Source: Alphaproteobacteria bacterium (GTDB taxonomy: Bacteria; Myxococcota_A; UBA796; GCA-2862545). From it: DNA of 64,000 nucleotides. Both the position numbers and the translations under genes were made by a program. Shown one piece after another: positions 54,857-63,718 of this stretch. Positions within the stretch are counted from its first letter, which is position 1; each line of letters starts with the position of its first letter. The notes beneath the pieces were generated by a model, which was not told the DNA's origin, did no database searches, and saw only the letters and a list, made by a program, of their open reading frames with translations. The stretch covers positions 16,210 through 80,209 of the forward strand of contig JACKEO010000019.1 in assembly GCA_020632955.1 (NCBI GenBank), in the 5' to 3' direction.

Positions 54857-55458
54857 GGGGACTCCTCGGGCGGGGGGGAGGCAGCGGCTTCCCAGGCACG
54901 GGCCTCGTCGGCCTCCACCTGCGGCAGCACCACCAGTCTGCCCCACGCCACCTCCGCTGCCACCTGCAGTCCCATCATCGCGAAGGCCACGGGCCCGGTG
55001 ACCGTGAGCCAGGTCTCGCGCGGCTGGCCGGCCGCCCACACCACCAGGCCCGCGTGCACCGTGAGGTTCGCGGCGAGGCGCCAGGCGATGCCGCCCACGA
55101 AGCGCTCCTGCAGGGGGTGCAGGTCGAGCTCGGGCTCCTGCTCGCGCAGGGCGAGCGCAAGCAGGCCCCGCCCGGAGAGCTGGCCCACCGCGAGGGCGCC
55201 CGCGAAGACGAGGTCGCCCAGCGCGGGCGTGAGCAGCACCATGCGCGCGTCGTCGGTGGCGAGCGACAGACCGCCCAGCACCGCCACGAGCCCCGCGCTC
55301 GCCACGGTGAGACGGCTCCAGCGGCCCTCGGCCCAGCGCGTCCAGGCCACCTCCACGGCGGCGAGCACCAGGCTGGCCACCACGGCGGCGCGCAGGCCGA
55401 CGCGCTCCTCGAGGAGGTAGAAGGCGAGGAGCGGAGCGAGCGACAGGAGGAGGCGCAC
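54853..55458 (-). CDS. YciB/IspZ-like (septation protein A family) membrane protein
   Basis: A 201-residue polytopic protein beginning LLLSLAPLLAFYLLEERVGLRAA, with about five hydrophobic segments. The order of elements (an early PLL.FY, LGGLSLATDDARMVLLTPALGDLVFAGAL, WRLAANLTVHAGLVVWAAG) resembles intracellular septation protein A. YciB is implicated in cell-envelope biogenesis. The similarity is by pattern only, so the family call is moderate. It overlaps the small lipoprotein gene by 4 nt and follows the flavoprotein gene by 12 bp. Confidence 0.65.
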   Translation of the reverse strand: MRLLLSLAPLLAFYLLEERVGLRAAVVASLVLAAVEVAWTRWAEGRWSRLTVASAGLVAVLGGLSLATDDARMVLLTPALGDLVFAGALAVGQLSGRGLLALALREQEPELDLHPLQERFVGGIAWRLAANLTVHAGLVVWAAGQPRETWLTVTGPVAFAMMGLQVAAEVAWGRLVVLPQVEADEARAWEAAASPPPEESP

Positions 55459-55470
55459 GCGGCGCGCCTA

Positions 55471-56904
55471 TCACTCCCCGGGGCAGTCGACGCAGGTCTG
55501 GGGGGGCGCCATGTGCTCGGCGCCGAGCTCCTTGAGCAGGCGGCGCAGGGCGGTGCGCAGGCCCTCCTCGAGGACCGGGTGGTAGAAGGGCCGCTCCAGC
55601 GCCTCGGTGACGGTGAGGCCGTCGGCCACCGCCCACGCCACCAGGTGGGCCAGGTGCTCCGCGTGGGGGGCCAGGATCGTGGCGCCGACGAGGCGGCCGG
55701 TGGCGCGGTCGGCGTACAGACGGGCGAGGCCCTCGCCGCGCGCCATCACCCGGGCGCGGCCCTGGTCGGCGTAGGACACCTCGCCCACGGCCAGCTCGGG
55801 GTGCTCGGCGGGATCGATGCGCTCCCCCACCGTGCCGAGCTGGGGCTCGGTGAAGGCGATGGCCAGGGGGACCCGGCGGCGGCCGCGGTGGATCACCGGG
55901 AAGCGCGCGGCGTTGCACCCGGCGATGGCGCCCTCGTCCGACGCCTCGTGCAGCAGCGGCCTGCGGGGCTCGGCGTCGCCCGCCACGAAGACGGGGAGGT
56001 CGGCGATCTGCAGGGTGTCGGCGTCGATGGGCGGCATGCCCCGGCGGTCGAGGGGCACCCCGAGCGTGTCGAGGCCGAGGCCGGCGAGGTTCGGGCGGCG
56101 ACCGGTGGCCACGAGGACGAGGTCCACGGTGCGGGTGTGTCGCGCCCCGTCGGTGTCCTCCCACACCACGCGGGCGGCGTCGCCGTCGCGCTCGGCGGGC
56201 TGGGGTCGGATGCCCAGGTGCAGCTCGAGATCGCGACGGATCAGCGCCTCCGCGGGCCCGGCCACGGCGGCGTCGGCGATGCCCATCACCCCGTCCGCGG
56301 CCTCCACCACCACCACCTCCACGCCCAGGCGCGCGAAGGCCTGCCCCAGCTCGAGGCCGATGATGCCGGCGCCGATCACCGCCATGCGCCGGGGCAGGTC
56401 GGGCAGCTCGAAGATCGTGTCGGTGGTGTGGACGAGCTCGGCGACGGCCTCGAAGCCCGGCGGCACCCAGGGGGCGCTGCCGGTGGCGATCACCACGGCG
56501 CCGGCCTGGATGGTGGTGTGGTCGTCCACGAGCACGGTGGTGGGACCCTGCAGGCGCCCGCGGCCGGGGATGCGGCGGTCGGCGGGGAGGCGATCCACCC
56601 CGGCGTGCACGAAGCCGGTGAAGCGGTCGCGCTCGCGGCGCACGCGCTCCAGCACGGCCCGGCCGTCCACCTCCACCCCGGCCACCCGCACCCCGAAGGC
56701 CTCGGCGTGCCGGGCCGACCAGGCGGCCTCCGCGGCGGCGATCAGCAGCTTGCTCGGCATGCAGCCCACGCGCGCGCAGGTGGTGCCGCCGGGTCCCGGC
56801 TCCACGAGCAGCCAGTCCTTCCCCGCGCGCTCCACCTCGCGGCGGGCGTTGAGCCCCGCCGTGCCCGCCCCGAGGATCACGACGTCGGTGGTGAGCTCCT
56901 GCAT
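55471..56904 (-). CDS. Dihydrolipoamide dehydrogenase-like pyridine nucleotide-disulfide oxidoreductase
   Basis: A 477-residue class I flavoprotein: FAD motif GAGTAG (12-17), redox-active disulfide in GGTTCARVGCMPSK (Cys43, Cys48), NAD(P)-binding VIGAGIIGLELGQ (about 175-187), VATGRRPN, and a C-terminal dimer domain with FYHPVLEE, the likely catalytic His/Glu pair. The GTTCARVGC variant marks a subfamily distinct from the pyruvate-dehydrogenase E3. No E2/acyltransferase gene is nearby, so the substrate may be other thiol compounds. A C-terminal CVDC is unusual. It lies between the methyltransferase gene (36 bp upstream) and the YciB-like gene. Confidence 0.85.
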   Translation of the reverse strand: MQELTTDVVILGAGTAGLNARREVERAGKDWLLVEPGPGGTTCARVGCMPSKLLIAAAEAAWSARHAEAFGVRVAGVEVDGRAVLERVRRERDRFTGFVHAGVDRLPADRRIPGRGRLQGPTTVLVDDHTTIQAGAVVIATGSAPWVPPGFEAVAELVHTTDTIFELPDLPRRMAVIGAGIIGLELGQAFARLGVEVVVVEAADGVMGIADAAVAGPAEALIRRDLELHLGIRPQPAERDGDAARVVWEDTDGARHTRTVDLVLVATGRRPNLAGLGLDTLGVPLDRRGMPPIDADTLQIADLPVFVAGDAEPRRPLLHEASDEGAIAGCNAARFPVIHRGRRRVPLAIAFTEPQLGTVGERIDPAEHPELAVGEVSYADQGRARVMARGEGLARLYADRATGRLVGATILAPHAEHLAHLVAWAVADGLTVTEALERPFYHPVLEEGLRTALRRLLKELGAEHMAPPQTCVDCPGE

Positions 56905-56940
56905 GACGTCCTCCGCTGTCGCTGGCCTATCCGCGCACCC

Positions 56941-58380
56941 CTACGTGCGGCGTGCAGCTTCGGTCACCAGGCGCGCCAGCGCGTCGGCGGGCGCCGGGTC
57001 CTCGGGATCGGCGCAGCGGGCCCGCACGATCGCGTCGACGCCGGGCGGGGCCGGGGGGACCGGCAGCGCCGCGAGCAGCCGGGGCGCCACGCGCAGGTAG
57101 CCGCCGCGCAGGGCCAACGCGCCGTAGTGGTGGGCGTACCAGGCCGACGCCGGGGCGCCGTCCAGCCAGGCGGCGAGCCAGGCGAGCTCCCGCACGTCGT
57201 GGGGCAGCACCAGCACCGTGGACTTGGCGCCCACCCAGCCGCCGTCGAGGTCGGCGAAGACCTCCAGGCGGCGGCTGAGGCCCGCCAGCACGAGCTTGGG
57301 CTGCCGGGCCTGGGCGAGGCGACGGTCGCCGAGCGCGGCCGCGGGGATCACGGGACGGGGGATGCTGCGCCCGAGGTAGCGGAGCGGGCGCTGGCCCCAG
57401 TGCGCCGTCCAGGGGTCCACGGTCCCCGTGTTCACCACGGGCAGGTGGGTGGCGTCGGGGGTGCCGGTGTGCAGCGCGTCGCGCCAGGCGTAGGCCTCGG
57501 CCACCGTGGCGGCGCCCACCAGGGTGGCCAGCTTCCCCAGCGGTCGTCCCGTCAGCGCTGCCGGCGCCGGTGCCGACGAGGGCAGCGGCCAGGGCGCGCC
57601 GTCGATGGGCAGCGCACCCGTCGGGGCGGGTCCGGGGACCGAGACCACCAGCAGCCCGCGTACCGCCACGTCCTCGCGCAGGGCGCCGAGGGCCTCGAGG
57701 TGCACCGCGGTGCGCGTCCCGTGGAGGCCGGCGCGCGCCACGCGGGCGTAGGGTGCGGCGGCGGCCGCCTCGGGCAGCAGCAGGGCGAGCACGCCGTGGG
57801 GTCCTGCGGCCTCCACGCACCGCTCCACCAGCGGCACCCAGAGGTCCCAGGCGCCGCGGGCCCAGCGGGAGCGCGCCGCGAGGTCTCGTCGCCGCGCGGG
57901 TGGCACCGTGGTGGCGTCCACCCAGGGCGGGTTCGCCAGGACGAGGTCGGCTGGCGGGAGCGGGGCGCCGAGGGCGTCGCACTCGACGACGACCTCCGCG
58001 AGGTCCCCGGGGGTGCAGCCGGCGGCGTGGGCGAGGGCGGCGCGACAGGTGCGGACGGCGTCGGGGTCGACGTCGAGGCCGCGCAGGTGGGCCCGCAGCA
58101 GCCGGGTGCGGTCGGCGGGCGTGCGCGCGCCGGCCTCCGACCAGAGGCGTCGCGCGGCGGGCACGAGCAGCGCACCGCCCCCGCAGGCGGGGTCGAGGAT
58201 CGCGGTGGGACGGGGCTGTGCGCGCCAGGCGGCCTCCACCAGCCGGACGGCCGCCTCGGGGGGCGTCGCCACGGCGCCGAGCTGCGCGGCACGGACCGGA
58301 TCCTCGCGCCGGAGGCGGTCGGCGAGCCGGGTCCCCCAGGTGGCGGGGTCGCCCTCCCAGGCCGGGGTGCGGTGCCTCAT
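56941..58380 (-). CDS. Solitary N6-adenine-specific DNA methyltransferase
   Basis: A 479-residue protein with SAM-binding motif I DPACGGGAL (63-71) and catalytic motif IV NPPW (150-153), the order of Eco57I/TaqI-like N6-adenine methylases. The C-terminal part (about 260-440; including GGYLRVAPRLLAALPVP) looks like a TaqI-type target-recognition domain. No restriction nuclease gene lies beside it, and the protein is too short to carry one. It is thus an orphan methyltransferase, either regulatory or a relic of a restriction system. It is the first gene of the minus-strand operon that continues with the flavoprotein. Confidence 0.8.
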   Translation of the reverse strand: MRHRTPAWEGDPATWGTRLADRLRREDPVRAAQLGAVATPPEAAVRLVEAAWRAQPRPTAILDPACGGGALLVPAARRLWSEAGARTPADRTRLLRAHLRGLDVDPDAVRTCRAALAHAAGCTPGDLAEVVVECDALGAPLPPADLVLANPPWVDATTVPPARRRDLAARSRWARGAWDLWVPLVERCVEAAGPHGVLALLLPEAAAAAPYARVARAGLHGTRTAVHLEALGALREDVAVRGLLVVSVPGPAPTGALPIDGAPWPLPSSAPAPAALTGRPLGKLATLVGAATVAEAYAWRDALHTGTPDATHLPVVNTGTVDPWTAHWGQRPLRYLGRSIPRPVIPAAALGDRRLAQARQPKLVLAGLSRRLEVFADLDGGWVGAKSTVLVLPHDVRELAWLAAWLDGAPASAWYAHHYGALALRGGYLRVAPRLLAALPVPPAPPGVDAIVRARCADPEDPAPADALARLVTEAARRT

Positions 58381-58414
58381 GGTGTGCGTCCCGTCACGTC
58401 CGTGGGGGGAGGTG

Positions 58415-58444
58415 TTGACCGGCGAGGGGCCGACCGCCTATACA
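58415..58444 (+). promoter_or_regulatory. Sigma-70-like promoter for the 58541 lipoprotein gene
   Basis: TTGACC (58415-58420) and TATACA (58439-58444) are separated by 18 bp, a near-consensus -35/-10 pair. Transcription would start near 58451, giving a leader of about 90 nt before the ATG at 58541. Confidence 0.6.
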
Positions 58445-58540
58445 GGGCCGTCGCTCGCCCGACATCCCGCCTTCGTCCGCCTCCCGTGCTCCGCGCGGGC
58501 CGGGGCCGCGGTCGGGAGGGCCGACGCCCTCGGAGCCCGC

Positions 58541-59845
58541 ATGTCCCGTCGCGTCCTGCTGATGCTGCCCCTCGCCGTGGCCGCCTGCGATCCCCACACG
58601 GCCGACATCACGGTCGGTGACTACACGACGTGGCTGGCGGGCACCAACTCGCTCACGCTCTTCCGCGACAGCGTCCCGCTCGACGCGTACGGCGACGATC
58701 ACAGCGCCATCGACTGCCGCGACCTCGACGACGACTCGCTGCGCGTGGGTGGCGACGCCCGCGACAAGAAGCTCTGCACCAGCAACGACTGGCCGCCCAG
58801 CCACGAGTCGTGGCTGGTGAACGACGGCTTCGAGATCGTGCGCGGCGAGATCGACCCCTGGCGCGGCGAGGCCATCGTCACCAACGAGGGCGATCTGCAG
58901 CTCGCCTTCCACCACACGCTGCCCGGTGGCGCCGACATGCGCTTCGAGGTGGTGGTCGATCCGAACTTCCGGCCCCAGCGCTGCGAGGAGATCGACGCGA
59001 ACGACGACGGCGTGGCCGAGGGCGTCGAGCTGGTCGACGTCGACGGCAGCCCCTGGCTCGACGAGTGGTCGCGCACCGCGAACGGCCTGCCCAACAACGG
59101 CACCCTGTTCTACCTGAACGCCAACGCCTTCCAGCTCGATCCCCGCGATCGCAGCGTGCGCTGGAACCTCCCGCGCGAGTGGCGTGCCGGCTACGCCACG
59201 GCCCGCTTCGCCGACGACTCCTTCGTGGCCCGCGCCACGCGCTTCGGCCTGCCCTCCACCTACATCCAGGTGGCCGACGCCATCGTGGTCGTGGGCGAGC
59301 TGGTGCCCGCGAACTCGCTGTTCTTCTGCGAGCTGCAGGAGGGCGACGACCCCGAGTCCTCCCCCTGCCTGCAGGACCAGATCTTCGGCGCCACCGGGTC
59401 GAACGTGAAGGATCGCCTCGACAGCATCGCCGGCGAGGTGGCCACGGAGCTGCAGCGCTACGGCGCGCGCGCGTCGAAGGACCTCCCGGGCGGCGGCAAC
59501 GGCATCCCCTCGCTGCGTCCCCAGACCCACGACAACTTCTGGCGTCAGCCCGACGCCGAGTTCGAGGGTCTCGACGGCTGGCAGGAGCTCCACTACTCGT
59601 GGATCTGGTTCGCCCCGGGCAGCGAGCTCGAGGAGGGCGGCCGCGCGTCGGGCCAGTTCTCCATCCTCTTCGACGGCCAGTCCACCACCAGCCGCATGCT
59701 GGTGCGCGGCAGCTTCACCGTCGAGAGCTGGGTCCGCGACTTCTGGACCACGGCCTACCTGCCGATCGAGAAGCTCGAGGAGAACGGCACCGAGGTCTGC
59801 GGCCAGGTGGTCCGTGACGGCGAGTTCGTCCCCGCCGGGGGCTGA
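58541..59845 (+). CDS. Lipoprotein of unknown function
   Basis: A 434-residue protein with lipobox VAAC (Cys16) and GGAG 6 nt before the ATG. The remainder is rich in Asp, Asn and aromatic residues without domain motifs that I recognise; it has three or four Cys (CRD, LCTS, CEE, CELQ, CLQD, CGQ) and a compact, beta-rich look. The start is fixed by the signal peptide; the frame is open further upstream but overlaps the promoter. A near-consensus promoter precedes it. The 2OG oxygenase gene starts inside its end (32-nt overlap), suggesting coupled expression. Confidence 0.75.
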   Translation: MSRRVLLMLPLAVAACDPHTADITVGDYTTWLAGTNSLTLFRDSVPLDAYGDDHSAIDCRDLDDDSLRVGGDARDKKLCTSNDWPPSHESWLVNDGFEIVRGEIDPWRGEAIVTNEGDLQLAFHHTLPGGADMRFEVVVDPNFRPQRCEEIDANDDGVAEGVELVDVDGSPWLDEWSRTANGLPNNGTLFYLNANAFQLDPRDRSVRWNLPREWRAGYATARFADDSFVARATRFGLPSTYIQVADAIVVVGELVPANSLFFCELQEGDDPESSPCLQDQIFGATGSNVKDRLDSIAGEVATELQRYGARASKDLPGGGNGIPSLRPQTHDNFWRQPDAEFEGLDGWQELHYSWIWFAPGSELEEGGRASGQFSILFDGQSTTSRMLVRGSFTVESWVRDFWTTAYLPIEKLEENGTEVCGQVVRDGEFVPAGG

Positions 59846-60476
59846 GCTCGCGCTCCCCCTGCTGTCGGACGAGGAGCTGACGGCGCTGGGCGAGGGGCGC
59901 GTGGTGGTGCGCGACGCCGTGGTCGAGGCCGCGGCGCTCGAGCCGGTGCGTGCGCTGCTCGACGACCTCTGGCGCGCCGGGGCGCTCAGGGCGGCCGGCG
60001 TGGGAGGGCGGGGCACCCGCGCCGAGGCGGTGCGCGGCGACCACACCACCTGGCTGGACGACCACCTCGACCTGCCCGACGCCGCGCGGCTGTGGCGCTG
60101 GTTCGACGGGCTGCGCGGCCGGCTCGCGGAGGCGCTGCGCGTGGCCCTGCCCAGCTGTCGCGTGCAGCTGGCCCGCTACCCCGAGGGCGCGCACTACCGG
60201 GCCCACGTGGACGCGCTGAGGGACGACCCGGTGCGGCGGCTCACGGCGATCCTCTACCTCGACCCCGGCTGGACGCCGGAGGCGGGGGGCGCGCTGCAGG
60301 TGGTGGAGGGGGGCGAGGTGCGTCGCATCGCGCCGGTGGGCGGGCGCCTGGTGCTCTTCCGCGCCGACGCCGTGGAGCACGAGGTGCTGCCCACGTCGGG
60401 GCCCCGCTACGCCGCCACCGCCTGGCTCGGCGCGCGCCCGCGGCTGGCCTGGGACGCGGGGCCGACGGCCGGCTGA
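59814..60476 (+). CDS. 2-oxoglutarate/Fe(II)-dependent oxygenase (prolyl-4-hydroxylase-like)
   Basis: A 220-residue protein of the double-stranded beta-helix fold: RYPEGAHYRAHVDA with the iron-binding H131-V-D133 pair, a core strand TAILYLDPGWTPEAGGALQV, distal His189 (EHEVLP) and Arg198 for 2-oxoglutarate. This is the spacing of small prolyl-4-hydroxylase-type enzymes. It uses a GTG start at 59814, inside the preceding lipoprotein gene. Substrates are unknown; it might modify a surface protein made nearby. Confidence 0.85.
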   Translation: MTASSSPPGAELALPLLSDEELTALGEGRVVVRDAVVEAAALEPVRALLDDLWRAGALRAAGVGGRGTRAEAVRGDHTTWLDDHLDLPDAARLWRWFDGLRGRLAEALRVALPSCRVQLARYPEGAHYRAHVDALRDDPVRRLTAILYLDPGWTPEAGGALQVVEGGEVRRIAPVGGRLVLFRADAVEHEVLPTSGPRYAATAWLGARPRLAWDAGPTAG

Positions 60477-60520
60477 TCGCGATCACCAGCGGGTCCGGAT
60501 TTCCTCGGCGGCCCTGACGG

Positions 60521-60536
60521 CTGAAGATATGTTCAG
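60521..60536 (+). promoter_or_regulatory. LexA-like palindrome before dnaE2
   Basis: CTGAAGATATGTTCAG has perfect 5-bp arms CTGAA/TTCAG around six bases. From memory, it is close to the LexA motif reported for Myxococcus xanthus, which ends GTTCAG. It ends 3 nt before the dnaE2 ATG at 60540, so repression would directly cover the transcription or translation start. Confidence 0.6.
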
Positions 60537-60539
60537 TGG

Positions 60540-63500
60540 ATGCGCTACGCCGAGCTGGTCTCGCGCTCCTGCTTCTCGCTGCTCCACGGGGCCTCCCACC
60601 CCGAGGAGCTGGTGGAGGCGGCGTGCGCCCACGGGCTGGCGGCCCTCGCGGTCACCGATCGCGACGGCGTGTACGGGCTGCCCCAGGCCCACCTGCGCGC
60701 CCAGGCCGTCGGCCTGCCCCTGATCTGCGGCGCCACGGTCACGGTGGACGAGCGCGCGCCCGTGGTCCTGCTCGCCGAGTCCCGGGAGGGCTGGGGCCGC
60801 CTCTGCCGGCTGCTCACCCGGGCGCGCCACGCGGCGGCCAAGGGGCGGGCGGTGGTGTCGGTGGCCGACGTGGCCGAGGCCGCGCCGGGGCTGTCGTGCC
60901 TGCTGCTCGACGGCTGGTCCCCCGAGCAGGCGGGGCCGCTCCGCGAGGCCTACGGCGCCCACCTCGAGGTGGCCCTGGCGCGCACGGGCGAGCCCACCGA
61001 CCTGGGGCGCACCCGGCGTGCCCTGCTGCTGTCCGAGGCGCTGGAGCGCCCCGTGGTGGCCACGAACGACGTCCTCTTCCACGAGCCCGGCCGGCGTCCC
61101 CTGGCCGACGTCCTCACCTGCATCCGTCGCCGCACCACGCTCGAGCAGGCCGGCCGGGCGCTGCAGGCCAACGCCGAGCGCTCCCTGCTGGCGCCCCAGG
61201 CCTTCCAGGCCCGCTTCGCGGACGTGCCCGAGGCCGTGTCCCGCACGCTCGCCGTGGCCGAGCGCTGCGCCTTCCGCCTGTCGGAGCTGCGCTACCGCTA
61301 CCCCCGCGAGGTGGTCCCCGAGGGCTGGACGCCCATGGCCTGGCTGCGTCGGCTCGTGGAGCAGGGCGTGCCCGCCCGCTACCCGGGCGGCGTGCCGGCG
61401 CAGGTGCGGGCCCAGCTCGACCACGAGCTCGACGTCATCGAGCAGCTCGACTTCCCGTCCTACTTCCTCACCGTGCACGACGTGGTGGGCTTCGCGCGCA
61501 GCCAGGGCATCCTCTGCCAGGGCCGCGGCTCCGCGGCGAACTCGGCCGTCTGCTACGTCCTCGGCATCACCGCCATCGATCCGGCGCGGGCCTCCCTGCT
61601 CTTCGAGCGCTTCCTGTCGGCCGAGCGCGGCGAGCCCCCCGACATCGACGTCGACTTCGAGCACGAGCGGCGCGAGGAGGTCATCCAGTACGTCTACGGG
61701 CGCTACGGGCGCGAGCGCGCCGCGATGGTGTGCGAGGTCATCGCCTACCGCTCCCGCTCCGCCCTCCGCGACGTGGGCAAGGTCTTCGGCCTGTCGCTCG
61801 ACCAGGTGGATCGCATGGCGAGCCTGGCCTCGCGCTGGTCGGCCGGCGGCATCCCCGATCTGGCGGCCGAGCTGGTCGACGTGGGGCTCGACGCGCGCTC
61901 CGCCGAGGTGCAGGCCACGCTGCGGGTGGCCGACGAGCTGGTGGGCTTCCCGCGCCACCTGGGCATCCACTCCGGCGGCTTCGTCATCGCCGAGGGCGAC
62001 GTGGTCGACCTGGTGCCCGTGGAGCCCGCCACGATGGCCGACCGCACGGTGGTCCAGTGGGACAAGTACGGCGTGGAGGGCCTGGGCTTCGTCAAGGTCG
62101 ACCTGCTCGGCCTGGGCATGCTCACGGCGATCCGCAAGGCCTTCGAGCTCATCGAGGGCGCCTACGGCACGCGCTGGGAGCTCCACACGGTGCCCGCCGA
62201 GGATCCCGCGGTCTACGCGATGTTCTCCCGGGCCGACACGATGGGGGTCTTCCAGATCGAGAGCCGGGCGCAGCAGTCCATGCTCCCGCGCCTGCGCCCG
62301 CAGTGCTTCTACGATCTGGTGATCGAGGTGGCGATCGTGCGGCCCGGCCCCATCCAGGGCGGCATGGTCCACCCCTACCTGCGGCGTCGCAACCGCGAGG
62401 AGGAGATCAGCTACGCCCACCCCGCCATCCGTCCCATCCTCGAGCGCACCCTGGGGGTCCCCCTCTTCCAGGAGCAGGTGATGGCGATGGCCGTGGCGGT
62501 GGGCGGCTTCACCCCGGGCCAGGCCGACCAGCTCCGGCGGGCGATGGGGGCCTGGCGTCGCCGGGGCAGCCTCGACGGCCTCGGCGAGCAGCTCGTCCAG
62601 GGCATGCAGGCGCGGGGCATCGACGCCGAGTTCTGCGGGCGCATCCTCGAGCAGATCAAGGGCTTCGGCGAGTACGGCTTCCCCGAGTCCCACGCCGCCA
62701 GCTTCGCCCTGCTCGTGTACGTCTCGGGCTGGCTGAAGTGCCACCACCCCGAGGCCTTCTGCGCGGCGCTGATCAACAGCCAGCCCATGGGCTTCTACGC
62801 GCCGCGCGCCCTCGTGGGCGACGTGCAGCGGCACGGCGTGGAGGTGCGGGAGGTGTGCGTGCAGGCCTCGCGGTGGGACTGCACCCTGGAGCCGGGCACG
62901 GGGTCCACGGCGGCCCTGCGGCTCGGCCTGCGCCTCGTGCGGGGGCTGAAGGAGGACGAGGCCCAGCGGCTGGTCGCGGCGCGGCGCGAGGGTCCCTTCC
63001 GCGACCTGCCCGATCTGCAGCGTCGCTGCGGCCTCGATCAGGGCAGCCTGCGCCGGCTCGCCGAGGCGGGGGCCTTCCACGCCCTCGCGCCCACGCGTCG
63101 CCAGGCCGCCTGGGAGCTCCAGGGCCTCTGGGACGGTCCCCTGCTGGCGGGCCTGCCGCGCCACGAGCCGTCGCCCCAGCTCCCCGCCGAGAGCTCCCTG
63201 GAGGCGGTGGAGGCCGACTACCGCGCCGTGGGCCTGTCGCTGCAGGGCCATCCGGCCTCCGAGGCGCGCCGGCTCCTGCACGCGCGGGGCATCGAGCCGC
63301 TCCCCCTCGCCGAGCTGCCGGCGCAGACGAGCGGCCGGCGCGTGCGCATCCTGGGGCTCGTCTCGAGCCGGCAGCGCCCGGGCACGGCCAAGGGCGTGGT
63401 CTTCCTCTCCCTGGAGGACGAGACGGGGCTCGCGAACGTCGTCATCTGGCCGCGCACGTGGGAGGCCCAGCGCAAGGTGATCGCGCGCCACGCCGTGCTC

Positions 63501-63614
63501 GTGATCGACGGGGAGCTCCAGCTCCAGGATGGCGCCTACAGCGTGCTCCTGCACCACGCCTGGCCGGTCACGGAGGTGGGTCGCGTGCGGGCGCCGTCGC
63601 GAGACTTCCGGTGA
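60540..63614 (+). CDS. dnaE2: Error-prone DNA polymerase III alpha subunit DnaE2 (ImuC)
   Basis: A 1,024-residue protein of usual DnaE2 length. It opens YAELVSRSCFSLLHGASHPEELVE, the DnaE2-type PHP N-terminus, and carries the polymerase catalytic PDIDVDF (367-373; Asp368, Asp370, Asp372 region), KVDLLGLGMLTAI and QSMLPRLRPQ, and a C-terminal OB-fold (about 920-1010). It performs translesion synthesis in SOS mutagenesis, normally with ImuA and ImuB; neither is adjacent here. The ATG at 60540 gives the family N-terminus but lacks a Shine-Dalgarno because a LexA-like box occupies 60521-60536, suggesting a leaderless or near-leaderless transcript. Confidence 0.95.
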   Translation: MRYAELVSRSCFSLLHGASHPEELVEAACAHGLAALAVTDRDGVYGLPQAHLRAQAVGLPLICGATVTVDERAPVVLLAESREGWGRLCRLLTRARHAAAKGRAVVSVADVAEAAPGLSCLLLDGWSPEQAGPLREAYGAHLEVALARTGEPTDLGRTRRALLLSEALERPVVATNDVLFHEPGRRPLADVLTCIRRRTTLEQAGRALQANAERSLLAPQAFQARFADVPEAVSRTLAVAERCAFRLSELRYRYPREVVPEGWTPMAWLRRLVEQGVPARYPGGVPAQVRAQLDHELDVIEQLDFPSYFLTVHDVVGFARSQGILCQGRGSAANSAVCYVLGITAIDPARASLLFERFLSAERGEPPDIDVDFEHERREEVIQYVYGRYGRERAAMVCEVIAYRSRSALRDVGKVFGLSLDQVDRMASLASRWSAGGIPDLAAELVDVGLDARSAEVQATLRVADELVGFPRHLGIHSGGFVIAEGDVVDLVPVEPATMADRTVVQWDKYGVEGLGFVKVDLLGLGMLTAIRKAFELIEGAYGTRWELHTVPAEDPAVYAMFSRADTMGVFQIESRAQQSMLPRLRPQCFYDLVIEVAIVRPGPIQGGMVHPYLRRRNREEEISYAHPAIRPILERTLGVPLFQEQVMAMAVAVGGFTPGQADQLRRAMGAWRRRGSLDGLGEQLVQGMQARGIDAEFCGRILEQIKGFGEYGFPESHAASFALLVYVSGWLKCHHPEAFCAALINSQPMGFYAPRALVGDVQRHGVEVREVCVQASRWDCTLEPGTGSTAALRLGLRLVRGLKEDEAQRLVAARREGPFRDLPDLQRRCGLDQGSLRRLAEAGAFHALAPTRRQAAWELQGLWDGPLLAGLPRHEPSPQLPAESSLEAVEADYRAVGLSLQGHPASEARRLLHARGIEPLPLAELPAQTSGRRVRILGLVSSRQRPGTAKGVVFLSLEDETGLANVVIWPRTWEAQRKVIARHAVLVIDGELQLQDGAYSVLLHHAWPVTEVGRVRAPSRDFR

Positions 63615-63663
63615 CCGTCGTCGCCTCGTCGTGCCGTGCCCCTTCCCACAGGGGTCCGATCGG

Positions 63664-63713
63664 GTATAACGGGCGCCGTTGCTCGGAAGGGGGCCCCGGA
63701 GGGGCCCGTGGAG
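63664..63713 (+). promoter_or_regulatory. Putative promoter and GC hairpin ahead of the last lipoprotein gene
   Basis: TATAAC at 63665-63670 is a fair -10 element, with only a weak -35. Arms GGGCCCC (63691-63697) and GGGGCCC (63701-63707) form a short GC stem just before the GGAG ribosome-binding site. The hairpin may terminate dnaE2 readthrough or influence translation. Confidence 0.35.
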
Positions 63714-63718
63714 ACGTC

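Noticed and set aside
60529..60723. A small open frame starting at the ATG within the LexA-like palindrome.
   Set aside because: It lies in another frame over dnaE2, with an Arg/Pro/Ser-rich translation typical of a shadow.
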